Shown here in pieces: positions 16,401-24,132 of a stretch of 35,170 bases of DNA. The stretch is from Candidatus Hydrogenedentota bacterium (GTDB taxonomy: Bacteria; Hydrogenedentota; Hydrogenedentia; Hydrogenedentales; CAILVY01): contig CAILVY010000126.1 of the NCBI GenBank assembly GCA_903837785.1, positions 1 through 35,170 of the forward strand, written 5' to 3'. The number at the start of each line of letters is the position of its first letter. Position 1 is the stretch's first letter. The notes under the pieces are model-generated. The model saw only the letters and a program-made list of their open reading frames with translations. It made no database searches and was not told the DNA's origin. The position numbers and the translations under genes were made by a program.

Positions 16401-16840
16401 GCGCGCGCCGATTCGTCGAGCCGCTCCAGCGCTTTGGGATCCGTCACGGGCTGGAACCCGGTCACCGCCTTGCCGCCCATCAGCCGGACGTTCTCGCCCG
16501 GCGCCGACGCATAGACAACCGGCGTCTCGGCCGTACCGCTGTCTTCCGCGCCGAGTTCGAGCGGCTTGGACAATGCGTAGATGCCGCCTTTCAGCAGCAC
16601 CTGCACACCGCCCGCCGGCAACGCCCCGCCCGCCTTCAGCGCGCGGACCGCATCACGCGCGCGTTCCAGCGAGGCGAACGGACCATCGTTGTTTTCCGCG
16701 TTCGGTCCGGGCAGTGTCCCGGACCACGCGTCATTTCCGTTCACCGCCACGTACAACGTGGTCTGGCCCAACGCGGATCCGCCCAGCAGCATCAGCACAC
16801 CCAGCCCCAGGCAAACGCAGTATCGGCTTGTGTTCCGCAT
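13490..16840 (-). CDS. Secreted right-handed beta-helix glycosidase-like protein (GH141-like) with C-terminal FG-GAP-type propeller
   Basis: 1116 residues from the ATG at 16840, which has GAGGAG ten bases upstream; the open frame continues to 16918 without support. A signal peptide ends near residue 25 (LLGGSALG-QTTL). Residues ~28-690 match the layout of GH141-like beta-helix proteins: LYVAVNGNDAWSGT, PFASLERARDAVR, RPGEWYMDREAGTLYFWP, then helix rungs. These carry NDAGAIYAG (Asp470) and GVYLDDMFCG (Asp509/510), the region where GH141 enzymes place catalytic aspartates (from memory). Residues ~700-1116 carry several FG-GAP-like calcium repeats (DLNHDGGPDLL, DWDRDGKNEVL, DVDSDGRDEVF), like rhamnogalacturonan lyase propellers. 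I infer an exported polysaccharide-active protein. The catalytic activity and substrate are unproven. Confidence 0.8.
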   Translation of the reverse strand: MRNTSRYCVCLGLGVLMLLGGSALGQTTLYVAVNGNDAWSGTLPGPNAENNDGPFASLERARDAVRALKAGGALPAGGVQVLLKGGIYALSKPLELGAEDSGTAETPVVYASAPGENVRLMGGKAVTGFQPVTDPKALERLDESARANVVQADLKTLGITDFGPPDGGGMEVFFQDQPMTLSRWPNEGFVRIVDLVEKDDHAIHGVPGSKTGKFTYDGDRPKRWIGEKDPWLHGYWFWDWSDQRQQIESIDVEKSIIAIKPPYHGYGYRKNQWYYAFNMLSELDRPGEWYMDREAGTLYFWPPAPLDTGSVVVSVLPTLITMKDVSFVTLRGMLLEAGRGTAIGISGGAQDRIETCTLRNMGSGAVSVGGGEQHAVTGCEIYAMGGGGISLDGGDRTTLTPAKHLAENNHIHDYGRWYRMYQMAIALNGVGNRAAHNLIHDAPHIAITFGGNDHVIEFNEIHHVCEESNDAGAIYAGRNWTMRGTLIRHNYLHDITGFEGRGCVGVYLDDMFCGTTIYGNLFHKVTMAAFIGGGRDNVYENNVFVDCAPALHIDGRALGWAGYHSDDWIKEGREKGTHLGIAFLKPPYTDRYPQLLTILDDEPKAPKGNVIARNICVGGKWDDVEEAVRPMISFQDNLVNEDPHFVDAANLDFRLKDDAPAFKLGFKPIPIEQIGLLKPEQAPVAVPDRAGDLHLVSVIDVQNFGAETLRVGDLNHDGGPDLLFVQSVRATREITCLTATSIFGEVLWQNGVPSLDHGEIYSDLPVQIYDWDRDGKNEVLYVRQAVYAEPPFDGQTPRERAARYEGNATMAVLDGQTGREKGTFALPAPADDSFLFADLTGRGRREDLVVKDRYWNMWGMGHDASVLWHWEGSTGHFPAIADVDSDGRDEVFVGFALVDHDGKEMFSHDAHGAHQDAAWITHGPDHAWQLLFGNGGIHCLAPDGSERWSHPLGEAQHVVAGHFRDDSPLQYIVIDRTPVPHRRDENAWGILYLYGADGTEIWSRKQEKGAWAIAPEPIRWLGHGKPQCVMIYGRGYGQPAVIYDGNGEVVATLPLQYTPGRSEADRKMWFYGLVADVWGDEREEVLLFGSRGACIYANAQLNEDPALYNETLYPGM

Positions 16841-16932
16841 ATCGATCCCGCTCCTCAGTTGTGCACACCCGGTTTCCAGGATTATGCCAGCCCGAACCAC
16901 CTTGGACGCAACCCTCAAACTGGGCGGGATGG

Positions 16933-16963
16933 TTAGAAATTATCGTTGAATTCGTGTTATATT
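16933..16963 (+). promoter_or_regulatory. Possible promoter for the SGNH hydrolase gene
   Basis: TATATT (16958-16963) is a good -10 box. The best -35 is weak (TTAGAA at 16933-16938, spacer 19). The inferred start near 16970 would leave a leader of about 28 nt, in an otherwise AT-rich patch of the intergenic region. Confidence 0.4.
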
Positions 16964-16997
16964 GCTTTTCGAGGCAACAAGGTGTTTGGGAGGTTCT

Positions 16998-19133
16998 ATG
17001 AAGTTCAGATTCTTGTTAATGGCCGTTCTGTGTGTTTTCGTGGCCGCTTCCGCCGGGGCGGGCTCGTCGGACATCCCGCGTATCTTGCTCGTGGGCGACA
17101 GTTGGCCGGGATTTATGCAGATCCTGCGCTCCTTCGATACGGTGATTCAGGAGTACCCGAACCTGGCGGGCTACGGGCAGCGTGGCAGTCGCACCTGCGA
17201 GATCGGGGTGATGGCGGATGAGTTTGACACGCCGTCGTACCTCGATGTCGTTCGGGAAGAACTGCTGACGTATCCCACGATCGACATTGTCCACGTGAGC
17301 CTGGGTGGCAACGATTTCCTGCACCGGAGCAACTGGTCCCCGAGCATGCCGCCGGAGCAGTTGCAGGCCTTTGTCGACGATGTGAACGCGCATCTGGCCT
17401 CCGTGATCGACTTTATCTTGTCCGTGCGCCCCAACATCCGCGTGGGGCTTTGCGGCTACGATTTCGCGCACCACACGATGGGCGGCGCGACGTCGGAGCA
17501 GGTGAACGCCGTGTGGGCGCAGTACGAGCAGAGCAAACTCGCGCTTGTGCAGGGGAATCCGCGCGCGTTCTACATCCACAACCTTGGCCTCATGCAGTAT
17601 CACTACGGCATCACGGAAGCCACGCCCCCCATTCCGGCGCACTCCGTGCCGTTGCCCGGGGGCTACGCCCAGAATTACGTGCCCATGCCCGGGGGAAATC
17701 CCGCCTACTTCACCCCGCTCAGCGCCCTCATGGACAAGGACATTCACTTGACGATGGAGGGCTATGACATTCTTGCGCGCCGCTGCATCGACGAATTCTA
17801 CGGCGAGTGGATGTCCTGGCCCGCAGTGATGGAGATTCTCCCGCTCGAAGCCAGCAAGGCGCCCACGGCCCAGTTCCGGGTCACCTTCAGCCAGGCCGTC
17901 AGCGGCGTGGATGCCACGGACTTCGCCGTGAACGGCGTCAGCGCCGGCATCGTAACCGCGGTCAACGGCTCGGGCGCCGTGTACACCGTTACAGTCGATC
18001 TCAACAGCGAGGTGGGTCCCGCGCAGCTCGTGCTTCTGGATGACGGCACAATCGCGGACACCGGCGGCAAGCCGCTGGGTGGGCCCGGCGCGGGCAACGG
18101 CGGCTTCACGCACAACGGCCCCATCTCGTACGCCGATCCGGCCCTCGACGGGCCCGACGATTTTGACGGCGCCATGTACTCGCTCGACCGGAGCCTCGCG
18201 CCCGCCGCCTGGATGTTCGGCAACCAGCCGTTTACCCCCGACCTCTGCGACGTGAACGGCGGCAGCATCAGCATCAGCCCGCCCGGCATCGTCGGCAACG
18301 GCATGCTCGATTCCTTCGAAGAGGGCGTGATCTCTGCGTGCCTGGAAAACCCGGCCCTCGATTGCAGCGCCACGGGCGGCATCACCCACGCCATCGTGGC
18401 GGCGGCGTGGCAGCGCAACTACGCCCAGATGCACAGCGACCTCGGCGGCGACGGCAACCGCTTCGACAAGATGATCCCCGGCGTCGAAACCCTGCTCGCC
18501 GGCATGATGACCGAAGGCGATTTCGGTTCCTCGCGCCTGCCCGTCCTGCTGATGGGCGCGGTGAGCGTGTTCATCCAATTGCCGGCGGGCACGAGCGTTC
18601 CCGACCCCGCCAACTACACGCTGCTCGGCGAATATCTCGGCCCGAACGGCGACGCGGACGGCGACGGCAGCACCAACCGCCAGGAATACGACTTCTTCAT
18701 GCCGATGGGCGGTCGGGCAATGTACGTGATGGCCGTGCTCGATCCGGCCATGACGCCGCAGAATACCTGCGCGAATTCCACCGGCGGCATCTACAATCCC
18801 GGCGTCCCGTTCTGCCTGTCGGTCCCCGATCCGGTCAATCTTCCCGGCGGTTTCGAATGGCGCAAGGACGGCGTGCCCCTCTCCAACGACGCGGTGCTGT
18901 CCGGAACCCATTGGCGCGAATTGCACATCCACGCCCTGCGCGTATCGGACTCCGGCGACTACACGTGCGTCTATGACGACGGCCACAAGGTCTTCGGGCC
19001 AGTGAACGTCACGGTGCGTGAGGAGAAGGTGCCCGCGTCCGGGAATCTGGGCCTGCTCGCAATAAGCGCGGCATTGGCCCTTGTGGGCGCCCGCGTGCTG
19101 CGCCGGTGCGCCGCGGCCAAGACTGCCAACTGA
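16998..19133 (+). CDS. Secreted SGNH/GDSL-type hydrolase with Ig-like domain and C-terminal membrane anchor
   Basis: 711 residues from the ATG at 16998 (GGGAGG just upstream; the frame opens earlier at 16962). A signal peptide covers ~1-21. The esterase-like domain (~25-280) shows the SGNH blocks: Ser35 in LLVGDSWPG, Asn105 in SLGGNDF, and His250 in MDKDIHLTMEGY with Asp246 or Asp248 nearby. The usual DxxH spacing is not exact. A bacterial-Ig-like strand region follows (~280-370), then a lineage-type segment with a calcium-loop string NGDADGDGSTNRQEYD, and an Ig domain near 620-685 (LRVSDSGDYTCVYDDG). The tail is VPASGNLGLL, a hydrophobic helix and RR, like PEP-CTERM or other C-terminal sorting tails. 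I infer a cell-surface esterase acting on acylated glycans. Confidence 0.8.
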   Translation: MKFRFLLMAVLCVFVAASAGAGSSDIPRILLVGDSWPGFMQILRSFDTVIQEYPNLAGYGQRGSRTCEIGVMADEFDTPSYLDVVREELLTYPTIDIVHVSLGGNDFLHRSNWSPSMPPEQLQAFVDDVNAHLASVIDFILSVRPNIRVGLCGYDFAHHTMGGATSEQVNAVWAQYEQSKLALVQGNPRAFYIHNLGLMQYHYGITEATPPIPAHSVPLPGGYAQNYVPMPGGNPAYFTPLSALMDKDIHLTMEGYDILARRCIDEFYGEWMSWPAVMEILPLEASKAPTAQFRVTFSQAVSGVDATDFAVNGVSAGIVTAVNGSGAVYTVTVDLNSEVGPAQLVLLDDGTIADTGGKPLGGPGAGNGGFTHNGPISYADPALDGPDDFDGAMYSLDRSLAPAAWMFGNQPFTPDLCDVNGGSISISPPGIVGNGMLDSFEEGVISACLENPALDCSATGGITHAIVAAAWQRNYAQMHSDLGGDGNRFDKMIPGVETLLAGMMTEGDFGSSRLPVLLMGAVSVFIQLPAGTSVPDPANYTLLGEYLGPNGDADGDGSTNRQEYDFFMPMGGRAMYVMAVLDPAMTPQNTCANSTGGIYNPGVPFCLSVPDPVNLPGGFEWRKDGVPLSNDAVLSGTHWRELHIHALRVSDSGDYTCVYDDGHKVFGPVNVTVREEKVPASGNLGLLAISAALALVGARVLRRCAAAKTAN

Positions 19134-19151
19134 CAAGACGATAGAGAAGAC

Positions 19152-19187
19152 GACGGCGGAAGTCCTGTACTTCCGCCGTCGCTTTTT
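19152..19187 (+). terminator. Rho-independent terminator after the SGNH hydrolase gene
   Basis: A perfect 12-bp stem, GACGGCGGAAGT with ACTTCCGCCGTC around CCTGT, is followed by GCTTTTT. It ends 54 bp past the stop codon. The next gene therefore probably has its own promoter. Confidence 0.92.
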
Positions 19188-19311
19188 CTGCTCCGGAAAG
19201 GACTTTTTCGGTGCTGGCGGAGACGCCGTCCTGCAACGTCTTGAATCCCGGCAGAGGCTTTGGCAGTCTTGAAGAAGTGGCGCGGCAATTTGAGAACATC
19301 GAGAGGCAACC

Positions 19312-21294
19312 ATGGCGATCTTTCTGTTGGCGGGCTTATGTGCATTCAGCATTGGCGCGGGGCAAGCACATCCGGGGTCTTGGGTCCCGGATCAAGTGAA
19401 GCTCATGAATATCGGGGTGCCACACGACATGACGGCGACGAACCGGGACCTGCCGGTGGTGGTGGAACCGTTCTATGAGCATGTCCGTGCAGCGGTTCCG
19501 GGGATTTCGGCGGATGGTGCCACGGGGATTTCCGTGGGACAGGATGGCGCACTCCTGGTTCGGAAAGACCCTCTGCCCGCCTTGGGCGGGGGCGCGGTCA
19601 TCCACGGCCAGATTTCAGTGAACGGCACGGAGTGGTGCGGCACGGAGGACGGGCTCTACAGCCGGAAATCGCCGGACGCGGCTTGGTCGCGGCACACGAG
19701 TTATGGCGTGGCGGGGCCGCTGGCGACGCGGGTCACGGCCTTAGCCGCGGATTCAAAGGGGGTGCTGTGGGTGGGCACGCCGGCCGGACTCAGCCTGCTC
19801 AAGCCGGACGGCACGTGGACTTCGATTCGGGGCAAGGACGGCCTGCCTGTGGAGCACGTGACGGCCCTGGCCATCGACGGCCAGGACCACGTCTGGATAG
19901 GCACGCCGCAGGGAGCGATTCTGCATCTTCCCTACGAAACCGGGCGGCAATGGCTTTACCGGGCCGGAAAACGCTACCTGCCAGGCGATCACGTCAAGGC
20001 GATTGCGCTCGCCGCGGGCGGCATGCCCGCGTACTTCCTCACGGACGCGGGGATCGGCCGGCTCGACGCGGTGAAGACCACCCTCCTCGAGAAGGCGCAG
20101 ACTATCGAGCGCCGCGTCAACGAACGGCACCGCCGCCTCGGCATGGTTGCCAGTTGCCAATTGGATGATGCGGAAGACCCCAAGGCGCACACCATCCACG
20201 ACAACGACAACGATGGGCTGTGGACCGCGTATCACGTGGCCGCCATGTCGCTCTGTTATGGCGTGACGAAGGACGAGGCAGCGAAGGCGTCGGCCCGCGA
20301 AGGCATGCATGCCCTGTACATGCTCCAGAACGCTTCGGGCATCCCGGGACTCGTGGCGCGGAGCGTCCTGCCGCCGGAAGAGGGCAAGAAACGGGGCAAG
20401 CAGTGGCAACCGACGCCCGATGGCAAAATGTACTGGAAGAGCGACACTTCGAGTGACGAAATTGACGGGCATTATCTCGCGTTCTATGCCTTCTACGAGC
20501 ATATCGCCAAGAACGACCCCGAGGAGAAGGCCCTGATCATCAAGCAGGTCCGCGCGCTGACCGACCACCTGACGGAGCACGGCTATCAGTTGATCGACTG
20601 GCACGGCAAGCGCACGCGCTGGGGATTCTGGGACCCGAAGTCGCTGAATGAGAACCCGGCGGAAGCCACGGAAGCCGGCCTGAACAGCCTCCAAATCCTT
20701 TCCTTCCTGAAAGTGGCGCATTACATCACGGGCGACAAGAAATACGAGAAGCACTATCGCAAGCTCATTACGAAGCACGGCTACCTAAACAACATCATGC
20801 TGACGAAGAAGTCGTTTCCGGACTCGAACAACCACTCGGACGATCAATTGGGCTACGTCGCGTGGTACCCCATACTCCAGCTCGAAGACGATCCCGTGGT
20901 GCGGCGCGCGCTCAGTGTGGGCGTGCGGCGCCACTATGAGGTCGTCCGCGCGGAACAGCCCAGCTTCTACACGTTTGTCACGGCGACGGTTTCGCCGCGC
21001 ACGGTGGATATCGAGGGCGCCATCGAAAACCTGCGGCAGATCCCCACGGACCGCCGCGAATGGGGCATGATCAACAGCCACCGCGCGGATGTGGCCTTCT
21101 CGCCGCTCCCCAATCGCTTCGGCCGGCCGGTGCTCAACCGGGTGCTGCCCGCCGATGAACGCTCCTTCAAGAAATGGAATGGCGATCCGTATGAACCCGA
21201 CGATGCGGGCACGGGCCGCCACGAGGACGACGGCGCCGCCTATCTGCTGCCGTATTGGATGGGACGTTTCCACGGCTTCATCGCGGAGCCATGA
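19312..21294 (+). CDS. Secreted protein with two-component-type propeller repeats and an alpha-helical (alpha/alpha) domain
   Basis: 660 residues; GAGAGG lies seven bases before ATG. A short signal peptide (~1-19, ending GAGQA) suggests export. Residues ~70-250 contain propeller repeats of the 'two-component regulator propeller' type (VTALAADSKGVLWVGTPAGL and VTALAIDGQDHVWIGTPQGA). From ~270 to the end the protein is rich in helices with conserved Asp/His/Trp clusters (HDNDNDGLWTAYHVAAMSL, DTSSDEIDGHYLAFYAFY, NNHSDDQLGYVAWYP), as in alpha/alpha-barrel glycosidases or lyases. There is no histidine kinase, so it is not a sensor in the usual sense. No specific family is recognised. The stop lies 86 bp before the next start, and the two may be co-transcribed. 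The role is inferred as carbohydrate processing from fold impression and neighbours only. Confidence 0.7.
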   Translation: MAIFLLAGLCAFSIGAGQAHPGSWVPDQVKLMNIGVPHDMTATNRDLPVVVEPFYEHVRAAVPGISADGATGISVGQDGALLVRKDPLPALGGGAVIHGQISVNGTEWCGTEDGLYSRKSPDAAWSRHTSYGVAGPLATRVTALAADSKGVLWVGTPAGLSLLKPDGTWTSIRGKDGLPVEHVTALAIDGQDHVWIGTPQGAILHLPYETGRQWLYRAGKRYLPGDHVKAIALAAGGMPAYFLTDAGIGRLDAVKTTLLEKAQTIERRVNERHRRLGMVASCQLDDAEDPKAHTIHDNDNDGLWTAYHVAAMSLCYGVTKDEAAKASAREGMHALYMLQNASGIPGLVARSVLPPEEGKKRGKQWQPTPDGKMYWKSDTSSDEIDGHYLAFYAFYEHIAKNDPEEKALIIKQVRALTDHLTEHGYQLIDWHGKRTRWGFWDPKSLNENPAEATEAGLNSLQILSFLKVAHYITGDKKYEKHYRKLITKHGYLNNIMLTKKSFPDSNNHSDDQLGYVAWYPILQLEDDPVVRRALSVGVRRHYEVVRAEQPSFYTFVTATVSPRTVDIEGAIENLRQIPTDRREWGMINSHRADVAFSPLPNRFGRPVLNRVLPADERSFKKWNGDPYEPDDAGTGRHEDDGAAYLLPYWMGRFHGFIAEP

Positions 21295-21380
21295 GCCGGA
21301 AGATAGTGCCCGTCCCGAGGCGTGCGGAGGGAGGAGCGCTTGGAGGAGGTGGCACTGAGAGACAGAAAGGGAGACCGGTC

Positions 21381-22502
21381 ATGCTTTACGTCGGCCTCGT
21401 GACATGCATGTTTGGCGCCGGCGTGCTCATCACGCCGCCGGACAACGGCTATGGACGCGCCATTCAGGATCGCGCGGATTGGGAACAGGCCGATGGCACC
21501 CTAATCTGGAACTTCTGCAACATGTATCAGCCCTGCGTGGTTGAACGGCCGGGCGAGGACTATCCCTTCCTGATGTGGTTCTTCGGTTGGGCCGCCTCGG
21601 ACACGAATCCCGGCGTCGCGGGCTGCGACGCCATCTACCACGCGCGCTCCAAAGACCTCGCGCACTGGGAAATCTACGCGGGCGCGGATCAGTGGGACAA
21701 GGACATGAAGCCCGAACGCTGGAAAGCCGTGCTCGCGGCAAGCGACCGATACTACGATTCCTGGCACAACGGCGACCCGTCGGTCGTGTGGAAGGACGGC
21801 CGTTACTACATGGCCTACAGCGCCACGAGTGCGCCGGAGTACAAGAAGACCCGGCAACACGTGGACGGACTCCTCTTGTGCGTCATGGGCGCCACGTCAA
21901 GCGACGGCATCCATTGGCACAAGACGGAATCACCGCTCCTGATCGAGTCCCGGGAAGCGCAGGAAGCCGCCACGGACACGGAATTCGTGTGCGACTTTCA
22001 CCGCCCTTCCCTCCTGTGGGACGAGGGGAAATGGAAGCTCTGGTTCGACTACTGGAATCCGCCGCAGGGCGTCTGCCTCGGCTACGCCGAGAATGCCGGC
22101 GACTTCGCCGCGAAAGATGCCTTCCGGATTCAGCATGACCCGCGCGCCTCGTTGATTCTCAACTGGCCCAATCCGAGCGTGGCCAAGGCCGGCAACCGCT
22201 ACTATTGCTTCTCGGACCCCTCCGGCTTCCCGCCGAAAGTGTCCACGTCGCAGGAGGCGAAGAACTGGACCACCCGGCAACTGTGCGAAGCGGTTTCGGA
22301 TGACGGACTGCACTGGCGCATCGTGGGCTATATTCCGCCCGATGCCGACGCGGCCGCGTGCCACGTGCCGCAGGCGCTTGTCACCGCGCGCGGCGGTCAT
22401 CCCTGGCTCTACGTGTTCTACGCAACGCAGCGCGGCGGCGAGGCGGCGTATGACTATCGCTACGACCGCATCCGTGCAATCCGGCGGGAAATCCGGGAGT
22501 AG
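21381..22502 (+). CDS. Exported five-bladed beta-propeller protein (GH43/GH32-like fold)
   Basis: 373 residues from the ATG at 21381, preceded by AAAGGGAG. Earlier in-frame starts (from 21255) overlap the previous gene and lack a signal. A hydrophobic N-terminus (LYVGLVTCMFGAGVLI) suggests export. Repeated blade signatures are visible: YHARSKDLAHWEIY, DPSVVWKDGRYYMAYSA, TSSDGIHWHKTESPLL, RPSLLWDEGKWKLWFDYW, VSDDGLHWRIVGY. These Asp-x-x-x-W and 'DG-x-W' elements recur in GH43, GH32/68 and related arabinanase-like propellers. The three catalytic acids cannot be assigned with confidence, so it may be a glycosidase or a non-catalytic relative. It probably acts with the preceding propeller/alpha-barrel protein. 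Confidence 0.75.
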   Translation: MLYVGLVTCMFGAGVLITPPDNGYGRAIQDRADWEQADGTLIWNFCNMYQPCVVERPGEDYPFLMWFFGWAASDTNPGVAGCDAIYHARSKDLAHWEIYAGADQWDKDMKPERWKAVLAASDRYYDSWHNGDPSVVWKDGRYYMAYSATSAPEYKKTRQHVDGLLLCVMGATSSDGIHWHKTESPLLIESREAQEAATDTEFVCDFHRPSLLWDEGKWKLWFDYWNPPQGVCLGYAENAGDFAAKDAFRIQHDPRASLILNWPNPSVAKAGNRYYCFSDPSGFPPKVSTSQEAKNWTTRQLCEAVSDDGLHWRIVGYIPPDADAAACHVPQALVTARGGHPWLYVFYATQRGGEAAYDYRYDRIRAIRREIRE

Positions 22503-22577
22503 AATGGCACGGCCCGCCGCGATCCCGCACCGGGGGAACGCCGCCCTGGGATCCAGTTCCCCGCGCAGCCGGCCTCA

Positions 22578-22886
22578 GTCCATGTGAAAGACCTCGGGGA
22601 TGGGCTTGAACAACGGCTTCCCGCCTTCGGTCAGCATGAGCGGATTTGTCTTGGCCCACCACTCCTGCATGATGGGCTCGAACGCGATGCGCGTGAGGCA
22701 GCCGGCCGGATCCTCCGCCTCGTAATAGCCAAACAAGTCCAGGCCGGCCCGGAAGATCGAATAGTTGCCGAAGCCCGCCCGCGTATGCGCCGCGCGCACG
22801 GCATCGCCGATGTCCACGTGCAGCCGCTCGTATTCCGGAATGACGCTCTCATCTTTCAGCCGCATCATGAAGGCAAATCGTCCCAT
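22578..22886 (-). CDS. rhaM: L-rhamnose mutarotase
   Basis: About 103 residues (stop at 22575-22577). The enzyme interconverts alpha and beta L-rhamnose to feed rhamnose isomerase and kinase. Conserved features are visible: Tyr19 and His23 in EYERLHVDIGDAV (the catalytic region of RhaM), GNYSIF with Tyr42, LFGYYEAED, WW at 76-77 and the C-terminal FHMD. The length matches the family (~104). I chose the ATG at 22886, which has GAAAGG upstream; longer versions run into the previous gene. It starts 13 bp after the URO-D-like gene, so the two form an operon. No rhaBAD genes are in the window. Confidence 0.88.
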
Positions 22887-22899
22887 GTCCCTTTCCTTT

Positions 22900-23973
22900 C
22901 TAGCGTGAAAAAGTCCCGGGCGCGAGCCCCAGGGCTTCCTCGTAAATGGCGAGCGCATTCTCGACGGGATTGTCCGCCTGGATGCAGTGGGCAGGCGAGA
23001 AGATGTACCCGCCCGCGTCGAAAAGCTGCAAGCGATGGCGCGCTTCCGCGCGGCATTCCTCGACTGTGCCGAAGGGCAGCGTCTTCTGCGTGCTGATGAG
23101 TCCGCAGAACGTCAGGCTTCGGCCCGACTCCGCTTTCAGTTCCGCCGGATCCATCCCGGCGGGCTCGGGCTGCATCGCATCGAGCACGTCCAGGCCCATC
23201 TCGATGAAGCGAGATTGCAGCTTGCGCGTGTTGCCGCACGAGTGCAGCATCGCCTTGCAGCCGAAATCGTGCGCAAGATCAAAAAAGCGCTTGAGGCGCG
23301 GACGGAAGAAGGCATCGAAGACCTCCAGCGAGAACATCGGGCCGAGTTGATTGCCCGTGTCTTCGCCGAGGCACAGGATATCCGCCTTGCCCCTGGCCGC
23401 CTCCAGCGTCCGCCGTGCGAATTCGAAAAAGTAGTCGCAGCGCTTATCAACGATTGCCACGCCCACCGGATCGTTCGTGATGATATCCAGCAGCACCTGC
23501 TCCATGCCCCGGCCGCGTCCAACCCCGTTCACGATGTCCGGCATGCCCGCGTGACCCGCGCAGAGGGCGTACTCCCGGAACCGTTCGCATTGCGGCTCAA
23601 CCTGGCTGTAGTCGAAATCCTCCGCCTTCGGCCACGGATACGCCTCGAACGCCTCCATGCTGCTGATGGCGGCCAGCGCCAGATGGCGCGGCTCGGGATA
23701 CGTCCCGCCGTGGCCATGATCGAAGTGGACATAGCCCGTGCCCCACTCATCCACATAGTCGCACCCCGCGGGGACCGGCGGCAGCGGTCCCACGTACGGC
23801 GGATTCACGCTGCGCAGATCCACCCCCAGCCGCTGCAGCAGTTCCTCGGCCGTCTCAAATCCGAAATGTTCCATCAGCCTCTGCTGAATCTCCGGCGTGA
23901 GATACGTCTGGATAGGCGTACGATCCGGCTTCCGGTGCGCGATCGCCGTGAGAACCCGTTCCTTTGGCGTCAT
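22900..23973 (-). CDS. Uroporphyrinogen decarboxylase-family (URO-D-like) protein
   Basis: 357 residues starting at MTPKERVLTAIAHRKPDRTP, the usual opening of this superfamily; GGGAGG precedes ATG by four bases. The fold is a TIM barrel shared by haem-pathway HemE and corrinoid methyltransferases such as MtaA and CmuA. The zinc-binding set typical of the methyltransferase branch is seen: His244 and Cys246 in AMLHSCGNTR and Cys330 in FSPAHCIQAD. HemE lacks this triad, so I favour a methyltransferase-like protein over haem synthesis. Large clades of these proteins in PVC bacteria have no known reaction. The tight link to rhamnose mutarotase suggests sugar metabolism, perhaps a methylated sugar, but that is inference. 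Confidence 0.8.
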   Translation of the reverse strand: MTPKERVLTAIAHRKPDRTPIQTYLTPEIQQRLMEHFGFETAEELLQRLGVDLRSVNPPYVGPLPPVPAGCDYVDEWGTGYVHFDHGHGGTYPEPRHLALAAISSMEAFEAYPWPKAEDFDYSQVEPQCERFREYALCAGHAGMPDIVNGVGRGRGMEQVLLDIITNDPVGVAIVDKRCDYFFEFARRTLEAARGKADILCLGEDTGNQLGPMFSLEVFDAFFRPRLKRFFDLAHDFGCKAMLHSCGNTRKLQSRFIEMGLDVLDAMQPEPAGMDPAELKAESGRSLTFCGLISTQKTLPFGTVEECRAEARHRLQLFDAGGYIFSPAHCIQADNPVENALAIYEEALGLAPGTFSR

Positions 23974-24003
23974 ACAACCTCCCTTCCTGATCATCAGCGG
24001 TTA

Positions 24004-24044
24004 TTCTCTTCGAAACCGCGTTGCGATACAAGCGCCGAAGAGAA
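24004..24044. promoter_or_regulatory. Inverted repeat upstream of the URO-D-like/rhaM operon
   Basis: TTCTCTTCG (24004-24012) and CGAAGAGAA (24036-24044) form a perfect 9-bp inverted repeat with 23 bases between. It sits 31 bp before the URO-D-like start codon. It could be an operator or a hairpin ending the glycosyltransferase transcript. No T run follows on the minus strand, so a terminator is less likely. Confidence 0.3.
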
Positions 24045-24132
24045 CGGCGAACGGAGGCGCCGCCCCCGGCATGCCAGCGTCAGGACGGGCCGGCGGCGTT
24101 CAGCGAGCGGCAGTCACGCAGCACGTGCGCCC

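Noticed and set aside
14141..16936. 931-codon plus-strand ORF opposite the beta-helix protein
   Set aside because: Antisense shadow with no domain and biased composition; the minus strand has a signal peptide and recognisable repeats.
17016..19352. 778-codon minus-strand ORF opposite the SGNH hydrolase
   Set aside because: Antisense shadow, rich in His, Arg and Val; it also runs through the perfect terminator at 19152-19187.
22532..22562. Imperfect inverted repeat between convergent genes as a bidirectional terminator
   Set aside because: The stem is short with a bulge and there is no T run on either strand.
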